Positions 15,551 to 23,989 of a stretch of DNA of 33,779 bases are shown piece by piece. Source of the stretch: Flavobacteriales bacterium. Lineage in GTDB: Bacteria > Bacteroidota > Bacteroidia > Flavobacteriales_C > GCA-002722245. The notes below the pieces were generated by a model that did not search any database, was not told the origin of the DNA, and worked only from the letters and a program-made list of their open reading frames with translations. A program made the position numbers and the translations under genes. Each line of letters opens with the position of its first letter. Position 1 is the stretch's first letter. The stretch spans positions 1 to 33,779 of the forward strand of contig PBEC01000005.1 of assembly GCA_002717515.1 (NCBI GenBank), written 5' to 3'.

Positions 15551-17734
15551 CTACTTATTATCCGCTCCGGGACCTTCTGCAGTTTCCCCAGGCTTATAAT
15601 TTGTCCGTAATACTTTAAACTCCGTCCGACGGTTAATTTGGTGAGCGCACTCTTGTAAACCTTCAGATTTCAGAGAATTAATGGTTGATTCGTTAAGCTT
15701 CATACCTACTACGAAATTGTTTTTTTGCTCATCAAACGAAGCAGATACCTTTTTCCCATTTTTAGTGGTTGTTGAGTAATCTTTTGCCGTTGCCGGTTTT
15801 TTACCGTCACCAAAAAATGCCTTTTGAACATATGCCGAATCCAATTCTTTTGGTGCGTCTTCACCATAGCCTTTAGCAATCATTCTATCCTTACTGATTC
15901 CCTGTGAAATTAAATAATTAACCGCCGACTGTGCACGACGCTGTGCCAAATCTCTGTTGTAATTTGCAGAACCCCGGAAATCAGTATGAGAACCTAACTC
16001 GATAACCAAAGTTGGGTTGTCATTCATAGTTTCAACCAAGCCCCTTAGTTTCAATTTAGAGCTTTCGAGTAATTCATCACTGTCAAAAGCATAAACGATA
16101 TTCGGCAACTCTATACCTGTCTCTATCGGTATTTTTTCAAGTTCTAAATCTTGTTTAAAAGTCTTAGATTCTTCTACCCCTATTGTTGATACCAATGCTT
16201 TTTCGGAGGCAAAATACATTTTAACTTCATTACCAAAATTATCCAAAGTTGTCATATCATTATCGGCCTGTAATTGATAAGTAGTATTCGGTAATAATTT
16301 AAATTTGTAGGCTCCTGTTTCATCTGTAATTGCTTCAACCGATGAACCATCGGAACCAATCATAGTTACCTTTGAATTAGGTAATATCACTTTTGTTTGC
16401 TTATCCTTTACTACACCCTCAACGAAAAGAACAAGCTTAGGTAAATTAAAAGACCAAACATCCATTCGACCTCTACCTCCATTCCTATTCGAGGTCAAAT
16501 ATCCTCTCTCTGATTCCGATTCAAAAATAATTGCGATATCATCCGAAGGAGAATTAATAGGAACCTTTAAGTTAGTAACCGGACCCCAACCGTCCTCTAC
16601 TCTTTCAACTTTAAATAAATCAAACCCACCTATTCCTACATGTCCATTGGATGAAAAGTACAAGGTGCTGTCGGCATGAACAAATGGATACAATTCATCT
16701 CCTTCCGTATTTACTTGCGGACCTAAATTCCTAATATTAACCCACTTCTTTTTCTTCTTGTCGTAATCGGCAGTCCAGATATCTTTTCCTCCCATACCTC
16801 CTGGCATATTGGAAACAAAGTACATAGTTTGATCCTTGTTGGTTAAAGTTGGATGAGCAACAATAACAGAATCATTTCCTATTTCAAGCATAATAGCATC
16901 CCCATAGGTGGCTCCTCTTTTCTTGGAGGAATAGATTTGACAACTCTTTTCTTTTTTGTCTTTTCCATTGAAGTTTTTACATCGTGTAAAATAAATTTCA
17001 TTCATTTTGGCGTTCATTGCGGGACCTCCCTCGGCAAATGCAGTGTTAACTCCGGTCACTTTATCACCTTGAAGTGGCGTTGGTGGAGTCCACTTTCCGC
17101 TTCTTTGCAATTTTGCGGCATATAAATCCGGAAAAACCTGACCATTTACATCGTTTGTCCCCTTGCCTTCAGCTCCATCTCTGTATGACTGATAAACAAT
17201 CTCTTTGTATCTTTTGTTCGAATACACCGGAACGGCATCGTCATACTTAGAATTCAACTGACGAACATTTACTACTTTGTATCGGGTGGGATTTTGTGTC
17301 CATTTTATAGCCAATTCACAAGATTTAGAACCTCTTTTTCCTTTTTCATCCTCTGGCACTAATTCGGTGTATTCATCGTATGCTTCCATAGCTTCTGTAT
17401 ACCTTTCAAGAGCCTTGTAAGAATCTGCTATTTTTAATAAGATATCTGGATGATCCTTCAGGAAATTTTTACGTCTTCTTACTTTTTTAAACCAGGTAAC
17501 GGAATTTTTGTACTCTTTAGCACCAGAATAAGATTGAGCAAGATTGTAAATTATTCTGAGTTTTTCTTCAGCATCTTTTTCCTTTTTTAACGCAAGTTTG
17601 TAGTTCTCTATAGCAGCACTCCAATACCCTTTTTCGAATGCGTCATCCGCCTTAACCGTTAATCTATGTTGAGATAGTACCGATATCGAAAACATCATTA
17701 CCATCAAAGCTGTAAATAATTTTTTTAGTCTCAT
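15551..17734 (-). CDS. PorE-like outer-membrane/periplasmic protein: TPR, PD40 propeller, CRD, OmpA
   Basis: This 727-aa protein has a signal peptide at about residues 1-21 ending SISVLSQ. TPR helices occupy about 24-130. PD40 blades fall at about 294-320, 350-375 and 398-428 (for example LYFSSNGHVGIGGFDLF). A carboxypeptidase-D-regulatory-like beta-sandwich follows at about 435-500. A C-terminal OmpA domain spans about 545-712, with peptidoglycan-binding Asp585 and Arg600 in SHTDFRGSANYNRDLAQRR. This is the domain order of PorE, the type IX secretion component that ties the machine to peptidoglycan. Two oddities are the absence of a lipobox Cys and an insertion of roughly 60 residues (about 628-690) in the OmpA domain. 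Flavobacteriia have several such paralogues, so a T9SS role is possible, not shown. Confidence 0.8.
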   Translation of the reverse strand: MRLKKLFTALMVMMFSISVLSQHRLTVKADDAFEKGYWSAAIENYKLALKKEKDAEEKLRIIYNLAQSYSGAKEYKNSVTWFKKVRRRKNFLKDHPDILLKIADSYKALERYTEAMEAYDEYTELVPEDEKGKRGSKSCELAIKWTQNPTRYKVVNVRQLNSKYDDAVPVYSNKRYKEIVYQSYRDGAEGKGTNDVNGQVFPDLYAAKLQRSGKWTPPTPLQGDKVTGVNTAFAEGGPAMNAKMNEIYFTRCKNFNGKDKKEKSCQIYSSKKRGATYGDAIMLEIGNDSVIVAHPTLTNKDQTMYFVSNMPGGMGGKDIWTADYDKKKKKWVNIRNLGPQVNTEGDELYPFVHADSTLYFSSNGHVGIGGFDLFKVERVEDGWGPVTNLKVPINSPSDDIAIIFESESERGYLTSNRNGGRGRMDVWSFNLPKLVLFVEGVVKDKQTKVILPNSKVTMIGSDGSSVEAITDETGAYKFKLLPNTTYQLQADNDMTTLDNFGNEVKMYFASEKALVSTIGVEESKTFKQDLELEKIPIETGIELPNIVYAFDSDELLESSKLKLRGLVETMNDNPTLVIELGSHTDFRGSANYNRDLAQRRAQSAVNYLISQGISKDRMIAKGYGEDAPKELDSAYVQKAFFGDGKKPATAKDYSTTTKNGKKVSASFDEQKNNFVVGMKLNESTINSLKSEGLQECAHQINRRTEFKVLRTNYKPGETAEGPGADNK

Positions 17735-17772
17735 ACTTAAAAGGTTTTAAAGAGTTTACTACAAAATCGTCC

Positions 17773-17780
17773 CAAAAGTA
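17773..17780 (-). promoter_or_regulatory. Possible -7 element of the PorE-like gene
   Basis: The minus strand reads TACTTTTG, matching TAnnTTTG, 38 bases before the ATG at 17734. No TTG lies at the usual 19-21 base spacing, so only half of the promoter is supported. The surrounding gap 17735-17998 otherwise shows nothing recognisable. Confidence 0.35.
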
Positions 17781-17998
17781 AGAATAATTTTTCAAGTTTT
17801 ATACATCTCAAAAAGTTTAACCCTGCGGCCAGCAATACCCTCAAAATCAAACGCAAAATATTAGGACAAACAGCTTTAAAGCTCATTTATTTGAGTAATA
17901 AATCTTCATTTACTAGATGTGTAATGCATTTTTGAGAAAAAAGATACACCTTGACTACCATTTTAAAAAATTTAGAAACTCGTGTGGTTATTCTAAAA

Positions 17999-18964
17999 TT
18001 AACGGAGTAAAAAATAAATATAGGAGAAATACGATAAAACAAGTAGTGCACCTTTCCATCTATTGATATTATTGCCAATCAACATAAAAGGGAACACAAT
18101 AAACGATATACCAAGCATCCACCAAGAATCAAAATTCAAAACATTTTCCTTTAAAGGCATTCGAGCGACAAATCCCGTCAATCCAACTACGCATAAAATA
18201 TTAAAGATATTGGAACCAATTAAATTTCCTATTGCGATATCAGTTTGCCTTCTATACGCCGCAATTGCGCTGGCTGCAAGCTCTGGAACACTAGTTCCAA
18301 ATGCCAAAACTGTAACTCCTATTACAAAAGGAGAAACTCCTGCATCAGATGCAATATTAGTGGCTGCTTCCAAAAGCCACTTACTTCCATAAATCAAACC
18401 TAAACAGCCAGAAATTAAAAAAAACAGATTTCTCCACAAAGGCTCTGATTTTTGAATCACTGTATCTTTTTCTCCAAACTCACTGTTAAGTTCTTTTGTT
18501 TGTCTTCTTGACTTTCGAATCATAAAAATTGTAAAAAACAGAATCATAATAAAAAGAACAAGACCTTCCCAATGGTTAATCACGTATTCATCTCCATCAA
18601 AAAAGCGCATAAAGACAACAAACAAAATTGTGGAGAAAAACATAACTGGCCAATCTTGTTTAATGGACTCTTTTTTAACTTTTATAGGGTATATTAAAGC
18701 GGTAATACCTAAAACTAGAGCTATGTTGGCAATATTCGAACCAATAACATTACCGATACTCATATAACTCTCCTCCCCCCCTTCTAAAGCCGCTCCCATG
18801 CTAACTAAAAGCTCTGGAGAAGAAGTACCAAATGACACGACCGTCATTCCAATTACCAATTTAGAAATTTGAGCTTTAACCGCAAGACCAACAGATCCTT
18901 TAACTAAAAAATCTCCTCCAAGAATTAATACAACAAATCCAAAAATTAACCAGAAATAATCCAT
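17999..18964 (-). CDS. Calcium/sodium antiporter (CaCA superfamily, YrbG-like)
   Basis: This 321-aa polytopic inner-membrane protein has two inverted alpha-repeats. The first is VIGMTVVSFGTSSPELLVSM plus IGNVIGSNIANIALVLGI; the second is VIGVTVLAFGTSVPELAASA plus IGNLIGSNIFNILCVVGL. The GTSxPE and GNxxGSNxxN signatures carry the ion-coordinating Glu and Asn residues. About ten spans are present, with a charged loop between the halves (about residues 150-170). It starts 1 base after tatA, so the two genes are co-transcribed. Ion specificity is inferred from family only. Confidence 0.92.
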   Translation of the reverse strand: MDYFWLIFGFVVLILGGDFLVKGSVGLAVKAQISKLVIGMTVVSFGTSSPELLVSMGAALEGGEESYMSIGNVIGSNIANIALVLGITALIYPIKVKKESIKQDWPVMFFSTILFVVFMRFFDGDEYVINHWEGLVLFIMILFFTIFMIRKSRRQTKELNSEFGEKDTVIQKSEPLWRNLFFLISGCLGLIYGSKWLLEAATNIASDAGVSPFVIGVTVLAFGTSVPELAASAIAAYRRQTDIAIGNLIGSNIFNILCVVGLTGFVARMPLKENVLNFDSWWMLGISFIVFPFMLIGNNINRWKGALLVLSYFSYIYFLLR

Positions 18965-18965
18965 T

Positions 18966-19205
18966 CTATAATTTTTTGGTTATGTCTAAATCATCTTTGA
19001 TTTTTTTCAAGTCTTTTAAATCCTCGGTTTTAGCACCTTTTGCAACCTCGTTTTGAATCTCACTGGTTGCATTTTTAATTTCACGAATACCCTTGCCAAG
19101 AGTTCTTGCAATATTGGGAAGCTCTTTTGATCCAAATAACAATAAAATAGCTATTACAATCACAAAAATCGAACCTGCACTTAATCCGAGAAATAATAAA
19201 TTCAT
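18966..19205 (-). CDS. tatA: Twin-arginine translocase subunit TatA/TatE
   Basis: In this 79-aa protein a single N-terminal span (about residues 8-24) is followed by the hinge FGSKELPNIARTLGKGIREI (about 24-43) with the conserved FGxxxLP. A charged amphipathic helix and an acidic/basic tail (KTEDLKDLKKIKDDLDITKK) complete it. TatA oligomers form the Tat pore with TatC, and no tatC is in the window. A promoter-like TAACTTTG lies 18-25 bases upstream. Confidence 0.92.
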   Translation of the reverse strand: MNLLFLGLSAGSIFVIVIAILLLFGSKELPNIARTLGKGIREIKNATSEIQNEVAKGAKTEDLKDLKKIKDDLDITKKL

Positions 19206-19222
19206 GGCTAAAGTTTACAAAA

Positions 19223-19230
19223 CAAAGTTA
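19223..19230 (-). promoter_or_regulatory. Probable -7 element of the tatA-antiporter unit
   Basis: The minus strand reads TAACTTTG, an exact TAnnTTTG, 18 bases before the tatA ATG. The nearest upstream TTG gives a 23-base spacer, longer than the usual 19-21, so the -33 element is uncertain. A start point near 19216 would give a leader of about 11 bases. Confidence 0.5.
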
Positions 19231-19335
19231 AGGATAATCCTGAATTATAATGACAATGTAAAAAGTAATAATCGAATTGGAACCTTATCTTTTTTTGAAA
19301 ATCGGATTTAAGTTTGTTTTTTAACGATATGGAAC

Positions 19336-21693
19336 CTAAGAAATTTCTTTTGCTTGTTCGACAACTAATTTTATCAATTCTATCAACTTAAGTATTGCCG
19401 ATTTAACCTCATTTTTCCTATGGTTTTTCAATACATTCAACTCGATAAACTCGGTTAATTCAACTGCTTTTGAAACCCTCATCATTGCCGATGGCGATCT
19501 CAACTTATGAGCTGCAGACTTTATCTCTTTTACATCCCACGAATCTAAAGCGATTTTAAGTTTATTTATTGTTTTGGGCGATTCTTCAATATAAATACGA
19601 ATCATATCGTTGATAAAATTAATATTATCACCTCCCATTTCTTTCAATAAATCCAATGAGAATATTTTTTCATCTTGATTAACTTGTGATTTTAATTCAA
19701 CAAATGATTCTTTATGAATAGAATTAGTTTCATCGCCCTTTATTAAATTGTAAATTTTGAATTTTAGCTCCTCAGCTCGAAAAGGTTTTGAAATATAATC
19801 ATTCATTCCACTTTGTAAACATTTTTCAACATCATCGTTGAATGCATTAGCAGTCATTGCTATAATCGGGACAATTCCAATTGGTTTATCAAAACCTCTA
19901 ATTTGTCTTGTAGCCTCAAACCCATCAATTAATGGCATAGACAAATCCATCAAAATCAAATCAAACCCTCCCATTTCAGCCATATTAACCCCTTCTTTAC
20001 CATTAACTGCAACTTGAAAATTAACCCCCCATTCATTTAAAAAATGTATTAGGAGTTCACGATTGATGCTGTTGTCTTCCACCAATAATATTTTTACTCC
20101 TTCTAATTTAATTTCAGAAGTATTAATAGAATTTTTAATTTGATTTCCATCGACAAATTCATGATCTTCCTTCTTGTTTACATCAATTGTAAAATAAAAT
20201 GTACTGCCAACGTTAAGTTCACTTTCCAACCAAATTTTACCACCAAGAAAATGAACCAATTTTTTTGAGATGGATAATCCAAGACCCGTCCCTCCATATT
20301 CACGAACATTAGATTTACTTGCTTGCGTATAAGAATCGAAAATCCGATGCTGCAAAAAATTATTAATACCAATCCCTGTATCTTGTATTTCAAATTGCAA
20401 TGAATTTACACCAGACTTCCCAATAGATTTAACTCTTATTTCAACAAAACCTTTTTCTGTGAATTTAACAGCATTACTTACTAAATTCAAAAGAATTTGC
20501 CCCAAACGAACAGGATCTCCAAATAGTTTTTCAGGTATATTCTTATCAATTTTAAAGTTTAATTTCAACCCTTTTTCCAAGGCCAACTTACTCATTTGTG
20601 GATTAACGTAATCAATGACTTTTTTTAAATCATATTCAATATTTTCAACCACCAATTGACCGGACTCAATTTTTGTAAAATCAAGTATATCATTGATAAT
20701 CACGAGTAAGTTCTCACTGGATGTTTTAATTTTGTTCATTTTAGTTTTCAAGTCGGGAGTCAAATCATTTTCAAGAATGATTTCTGTAAAACCAAGTATC
20801 GAATTCATGGGAGTTCTTATTTCATGACTCATATTGGCCAGAAAGTCTTGTTTTAAAATTCCCAGCTTCTCAGCACTTAGTTTTTCTTCTGATAGATATC
20901 TTTCAATTGCTTTTTGTTTAGAAACATCCATCATAATTCCAAAAACGGAATGCAAAACATTGTCCCTCACCTCACATTGGGCACGCAAAAAAACATGAAT
21001 AACATCATTTTTAGAGTTTTTAAAACGTATTGTCCTCTCAAAACCTATTTGCTTTTCAAGTATTAAATTGAAAACGTGAATAAATTGTTCAAGGTCCTCC
21101 TTTAAAACATATTTTTGAAACTCATTGAAACTTAATCTTCTTTTTAATTTATCTCCAAATATTTTTGCATTTTCCTCACTCCAAGTAATTTCATTTGTTC
21201 CCGGAGAAAGTTCCCAGGAACCCACTCCTCCCATTCTTTGAGTTTTCTCTATTTTTTTTTCCTGAAATTTGAGTTGTTCAAGTTTTTGATTATAATTTTG
21301 CTTCCTCAAACGATTTTGAATTTGATTCTTTATTAAAAAATCAATTCCTTCTGAAGTAAGCAATCCATTCGTAATTGTTTCAACAGCATCTTCATCCTCA
21401 AACTTTTCAATCAATTCTTTATTTCTTTTATTTAAAACAAAAATGATTGATGTTTTCAGTAGCTTGTCTTTTTTGAAAAAATTGAATACATCAGTATAAT
21501 TTGGATTTTTATGACTAAAATTTGTAATAACTATGTCCCATTTTTTTTGACCAAATAATTCAGTAACCTCTGAAAGGTCAACTGCATAATCTGCATTCAC
21601 AAGAAAGAATGAATTTTTTAGGGCCTTCTTGATTTTTTTCTGATTAGCAAGACTATTCTCAATAACAAGAAGTTTAATTTCATCCATCATCAT
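19336..21693 (-). CDS. Hybrid histidine kinase: pseudo-receiver, PAS, HisKA, HATPase, REC, Hpt
   Basis: This 785-aa protein has no membrane spans, so it is probably cytoplasmic. An N-terminal receiver-like domain (about residues 5-125) has Asn58 in DIVITNFS where the phospho-acceptor Asp should be, so it is likely a degenerate receiver. A PAS domain (about 153-262) follows. HisKA has the phospho-His in FLANMSHEIRTPMNSILGF (His290). The HATPase has N box NLVSNAVKFTEKG, DTGIGI and GGTGLGLSISKKLV. A true receiver (about 533-652) carries Asp583 in LILMDLSMPLIDG. An Hpt domain has His729 in AAHKLRSPSAMM. This is a full internal phosphorelay. It overlaps the upstream LytTR regulator by 4 bases, so they are co-expressed and probably act together. 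Confidence 0.93.
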   Translation of the reverse strand: MMMDEIKLLVIENSLANQKKIKKALKNSFFLVNADYAVDLSEVTELFGQKKWDIVITNFSHKNPNYTDVFNFFKKDKLLKTSIIFVLNKRNKELIEKFEDEDAVETITNGLLTSEGIDFLIKNQIQNRLRKQNYNQKLEQLKFQEKKIEKTQRMGGVGSWELSPGTNEITWSEENAKIFGDKLKRRLSFNEFQKYVLKEDLEQFIHVFNLILEKQIGFERTIRFKNSKNDVIHVFLRAQCEVRDNVLHSVFGIMMDVSKQKAIERYLSEEKLSAEKLGILKQDFLANMSHEIRTPMNSILGFTEIILENDLTPDLKTKMNKIKTSSENLLVIINDILDFTKIESGQLVVENIEYDLKKVIDYVNPQMSKLALEKGLKLNFKIDKNIPEKLFGDPVRLGQILLNLVSNAVKFTEKGFVEIRVKSIGKSGVNSLQFEIQDTGIGINNFLQHRIFDSYTQASKSNVREYGGTGLGLSISKKLVHFLGGKIWLESELNVGSTFYFTIDVNKKEDHEFVDGNQIKNSINTSEIKLEGVKILLVEDNSINRELLIHFLNEWGVNFQVAVNGKEGVNMAEMGGFDLILMDLSMPLIDGFEATRQIRGFDKPIGIVPIIAMTANAFNDDVEKCLQSGMNDYISKPFRAEELKFKIYNLIKGDETNSIHKESFVELKSQVNQDEKIFSLDLLKEMGGDNINFINDMIRIYIEESPKTINKLKIALDSWDVKEIKSAAHKLRSPSAMMRVSKAVELTEFIELNVLKNHRKNEVKSAILKLIELIKLVVEQAKEIS

Positions 21694-22373
21694 AGAAAAT
21701 TAAACGTGTTAAAAAACTCTTGTTTGGATGATCTACTAATTGGAATATTTTTGGTCTCCATTAAAATCATATTGTCTTCAATCACTCTTATTTTGTCCTT
21801 TCTGACAATATAGGATCGATGAATTCTAAAAAAATCATCTTCAGGTAAATTTGCTTGCATAGATTTCATTGTTGCAAGAACAGTATACCTTCCGTGCTCT
21901 GTATTAATTTGGACATAATCGGCTAAAGCCTCAATAAATAAAATTTCCTTAAAATCAATTCGTATTATTTTAGTGCCGTCTTTTACAAATGCAAAATCTC
22001 TGTTGGACGAGGTTTTAATGCTGTCATCAACTAACTTCACTTTCTCTATAGCCAGGCCCAATCGCTTTTTACTAATGGGTTTTACAATGTAATCTGTAAC
22101 GTTGTAATCGTAAGATTCCGCTGCATATGTTTTGTTCGAGCTAATTAATATAATGTGTTCAACATTTTTAATTGACTTTATAAAATCTATACCGTTCAGT
22201 TCAGGCATTTCAACGTCAAGCACTATGACATCGACCTTACTTTTATTGACAAAATCTTTTGCCTCTATAGGGTTGTGAAATTTCCCAACTATTTCGATCT
22301 CATCATAAGTACTCATTAGTTCAGACAAAGCCATTAAATCCATAGGTTCGTCATCTATTAAAACACATTTCAT
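21690..22373 (-). CDS. LytTR-family response regulator
   Basis: This 227-aa protein comprises a receiver domain (MKCVLIDDEPMDLMALSEL at the start, phospho-acceptor Asp53 in VIVLDVEMPELNG, Lys98) and a C-terminal LytTR DNA-binding domain (about residues 127-225). The frame is open further upstream, to an ATG at 22388 and a TTG at 22404-22406. The start at 22373 gives the canonical MKCVLIDDEP beginning. Its stop overlaps the hybrid kinase start in ATGA, so the two form a two-component operon. The likely phosphodonor is that kinase or a membrane LytS-like partner elsewhere. Confidence 0.92.
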   Translation of the reverse strand: MKCVLIDDEPMDLMALSELMSTYDEIEIVGKFHNPIEAKDFVNKSKVDVIVLDVEMPELNGIDFIKSIKNVEHIILISSNKTYAAESYDYNVTDYIVKPISKKRLGLAIEKVKLVDDSIKTSSNRDFAFVKDGTKIIRIDFKEILFIEALADYVQINTEHGRYTVLATMKSMQANLPEDDFFRIHRSYIVRKDKIRVIEDNMILMETKNIPISRSSKQEFFNTFNFL

Positions 22374-22458
22374 TTGTTTAAGACTCATGCGTGTAATTAC
22401 TAACAATTCATAACTTTTGTTTCAAGGTTTTAATAAAAACGAATTCTTAAATTAATAA

Positions 22459-22490
22459 TTTGGCTCAAATGAAAAATTGACCTATCTTTG
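22459..22490 (+). promoter_or_regulatory. tRNA-Pro promoter (Bacteroidota type)
   Basis: TTTG at 22459-22462, a 20-base spacer and TATCTTTG at 22483-22490 match the TTTG-N20-TAnnTTTG consensus exactly. The predicted start is near 22497. A small hairpin (TAGTGT / ACACTA, 22504-22520) lies in the tRNA 5' leader. Confidence 0.8.
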
Positions 22491-22529
22491 CCGTCCCTTT
22501 TTATAGTGTGTTAAACACTAGGAAAACCT

Positions 22530-22604
22530 CGGGGTGTAGCGTAGCCCGGTCATCGCGCCTGCTTTGGGAGCAGGAGGTCGCAGGTTCGAATCCTGCCACC
22601 CCGA
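22530..22604 (+). tRNA. tRNA-Pro(UGG), integration site of the island
   Basis: A 75-base cloverleaf with acceptor stem CGGGGTG/CACCCCG, anticodon stem CCTGC/GCAGG and loop TTTGGGA with anticodon TGG. The T-loop is GTTCGAA, the discriminator is A, and no encoded CCA is present. It is intact and has its own promoter and terminator. A tyrosine integrase gene begins about 125 bases downstream, the standard arrangement when an element has inserted at the 3' end of a tRNA and restored it. Confidence 0.96.
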
Positions 22605-22612
22605 CGAAAATA

Positions 22613-22646
22613 AAGCCTTGTAACTCAATGAGTTATGAGGCTTTTT
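22613..22646 (+). terminator. Terminator of tRNA-Pro
   Basis: AAGCCTTGTAACTC and GAGTTATGAGGCTT form a 14-bp stem (two G-T/T-G type pairs) with a 2-4 base loop, followed by a T run. It directly follows the tRNA. The position just inside the putative attachment site means it may be element-derived rather than the original host terminator. Confidence 0.7.
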
Positions 22647-22658
22647 CACTTTCTAGGG

Positions 22659-22684
22659 GTCACTGGTCGTCACCAAAGTCGTCA
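22659..22684 (+). repeat. GTCGTCA direct repeats near the attachment site
   Basis: GTCGTCA occurs at 22666-22672 and again at 22678-22684 (12-base period), and the related GTCACTG occurs at 22659-22665. Short direct repeats between a tRNA attachment site and the integrase gene are sometimes integrase or excisionase binding sites. This is position-based inference only. Confidence 0.3.
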
Positions 22685-22729
22685 GTAAACCTTAAATTTA
22701 ACTTAGTACCAAAAGCAGAATTTGACGAT

Positions 22730-23902
22730 ATGTTTCCATTTAAAAAAGCCCGCTATGTTGAATCAACTGGAGCTAAAGGAAACTATATCATGTACTATGT
22801 GTGGGATGTTCAAAAGAATGACCTTGTAAGAAAAAGATTATACATTCCTGCTAAATACAAAACCCATGCTTCTCAAAAAGCATATGCTAAGGACACTGTC
22901 AAACAAATCAACAAGTTGCTATCTGATGGCTTTCATATCGACCGAAAAAAAGAGCAAAAGGTTAGAAAGTTTGAAGTTGACGACTCCGAGAAAAAAGTAC
23001 TCACCATTCGTCAAGCAGTTGATGAATTTTTAAGATTCAAAGAATCAAAGCAATTGTATAGCCGAGGACTCCGATTTTACAGGAACACACTCAACTCGTT
23101 TTTAGATTGGCTAAAAAAATACCATTGGGATAATAAGTGGTTAGGTGAACTCAACCACAAAATTGCCCAGGAGTATTTCACTCACTTAATTGTAGATAAA
23201 AAGAATGCTCCTAAAACGCATAACAATGCCCTTGGCGTACTTAAAACTTTCTATAATGAATGTTTGAAACAAGAATGGATTGATGATGATGTTAAGAATC
23301 CTTTTATCAAAATTGAAAAGCTTCCTGAAGATTACGGAACCAAAAACAAACCCTACTCCAACGAACAAGTAGCCGAGTTAAAAGAATTCATTCTTAAAAC
23401 AGACCCTTATCTCTGGAAAATCATTTGTTTCATTTACTATTCCTTTATGCGACCAGCTGAACTTCGCAGAATGAAAGTTGGAGACATTGATTTGAAAAAG
23501 GACTTGATATGGGTACAAGGAACGGTAAGTAAAACTAAAAAGCGAGATATTGTTCCAATTGCTCCTGCACTTAGAAAAGTAATTGAAGAAATGGAACTGG
23601 ACAAGTACCCAAGTGACTTTTATTTATTTGGAGGATACGAAGAACCTGCCAAAGAAAAAATGGGCGAAAACTTCATGGGTAAACGATTCAGAAAAGTTAG
23701 AAATCATTTCAATTTAGAGACTGACCACACAATGTATGGATTCAAACATACAGCAGTTGTCAATTGGTACAAAAGAGAAAAGGATATTCGTAAGATTCAA
23801 AAGATGTGCCGTCACTCCAGTATTTTAATGACTGAACGTTATATGAAATCGCTTGGACTTTTAGATGATAAAGAATCTGTTAGCGAACTTCCAGAAATTT
23901 AA
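22730..23902 (+). CDS. Tyrosine recombinase/integrase of the tRNA-Pro island
   Basis: This 390-aa phage-integrase-family protein has a core-binding SAM-like region at about residues 80-185 (TIRQAVDEFLRFKESKQLYS) and a C-terminal catalytic domain. Arg is seen in SFMRPAELRRMKVGDI and Lys in GTVSKTKKRDIVP. The usual HxxR box reads YGFKH, so its first His and its Arg are replaced (Tyr and Lys). MCRHSSILMTERYMKS supplies the late His and nucleophilic Tyr. Such substitutions are seen in other Bacteroidota integrases. The frame is open back through the tRNA, but the ATG at 22730 gives a natural start with the MFPFKKARYVE N-terminus; an ATG at 22628 lies inside the terminator hairpin. Confidence 0.9.
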   Translation: MFPFKKARYVESTGAKGNYIMYYVWDVQKNDLVRKRLYIPAKYKTHASQKAYAKDTVKQINKLLSDGFHIDRKKEQKVRKFEVDDSEKKVLTIRQAVDEFLRFKESKQLYSRGLRFYRNTLNSFLDWLKKYHWDNKWLGELNHKIAQEYFTHLIVDKKNAPKTHNNALGVLKTFYNECLKQEWIDDDVKNPFIKIEKLPEDYGTKNKPYSNEQVAELKEFILKTDPYLWKIICFIYYSFMRPAELRRMKVGDIDLKKDLIWVQGTVSKTKKRDIVPIAPALRKVIEEMELDKYPSDFYLFGGYEEPAKEKMGENFMGKRFRKVRNHFNLETDHTMYGFKHTAVVNWYKREKDIRKIQKMCRHSSILMTERYMKSLGLLDDKESVSELPEI

Positions 23903-23935
23903 AAGTTCAGATTTTCGACTTCACTACAACTACAT

Positions 23936-23978
23936 AACTACATCTGATATTCAAGGGTTTAGAAAATCAGATGTAGTT
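23936..23978 (+). promoter_or_regulatory. 13-bp inverted repeat between integrase and excisionase-like gene
   Basis: AACTACATCTGAT (23936-23948) and ATCAGATGTAGTT (23966-23978) are perfect inverted repeats with a 17-base spacer, followed by TTTT and the ATG of the next gene 11 bases later. A third partial copy (AACTACAT) lies just upstream. It could be the integrase terminator, an operator for the HTH protein, or both. Confidence 0.55.
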
Positions 23979-23989
23979 TTAAGGAAAAA

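Noticed and set aside
17887-18078. 63-codon minus-strand open frame at the end of the antiporter gene
   Set aside because: It overlaps the antiporter C-terminus in another frame, has no recognisable start signal, and looks random.
22508-22729. Upstream extension of the integrase frame through the tRNA
   Set aside because: The open frame across the tRNA and its terminator is coincidental; translating a tRNA gene is implausible and the ATG at 22730 gives a natural start.
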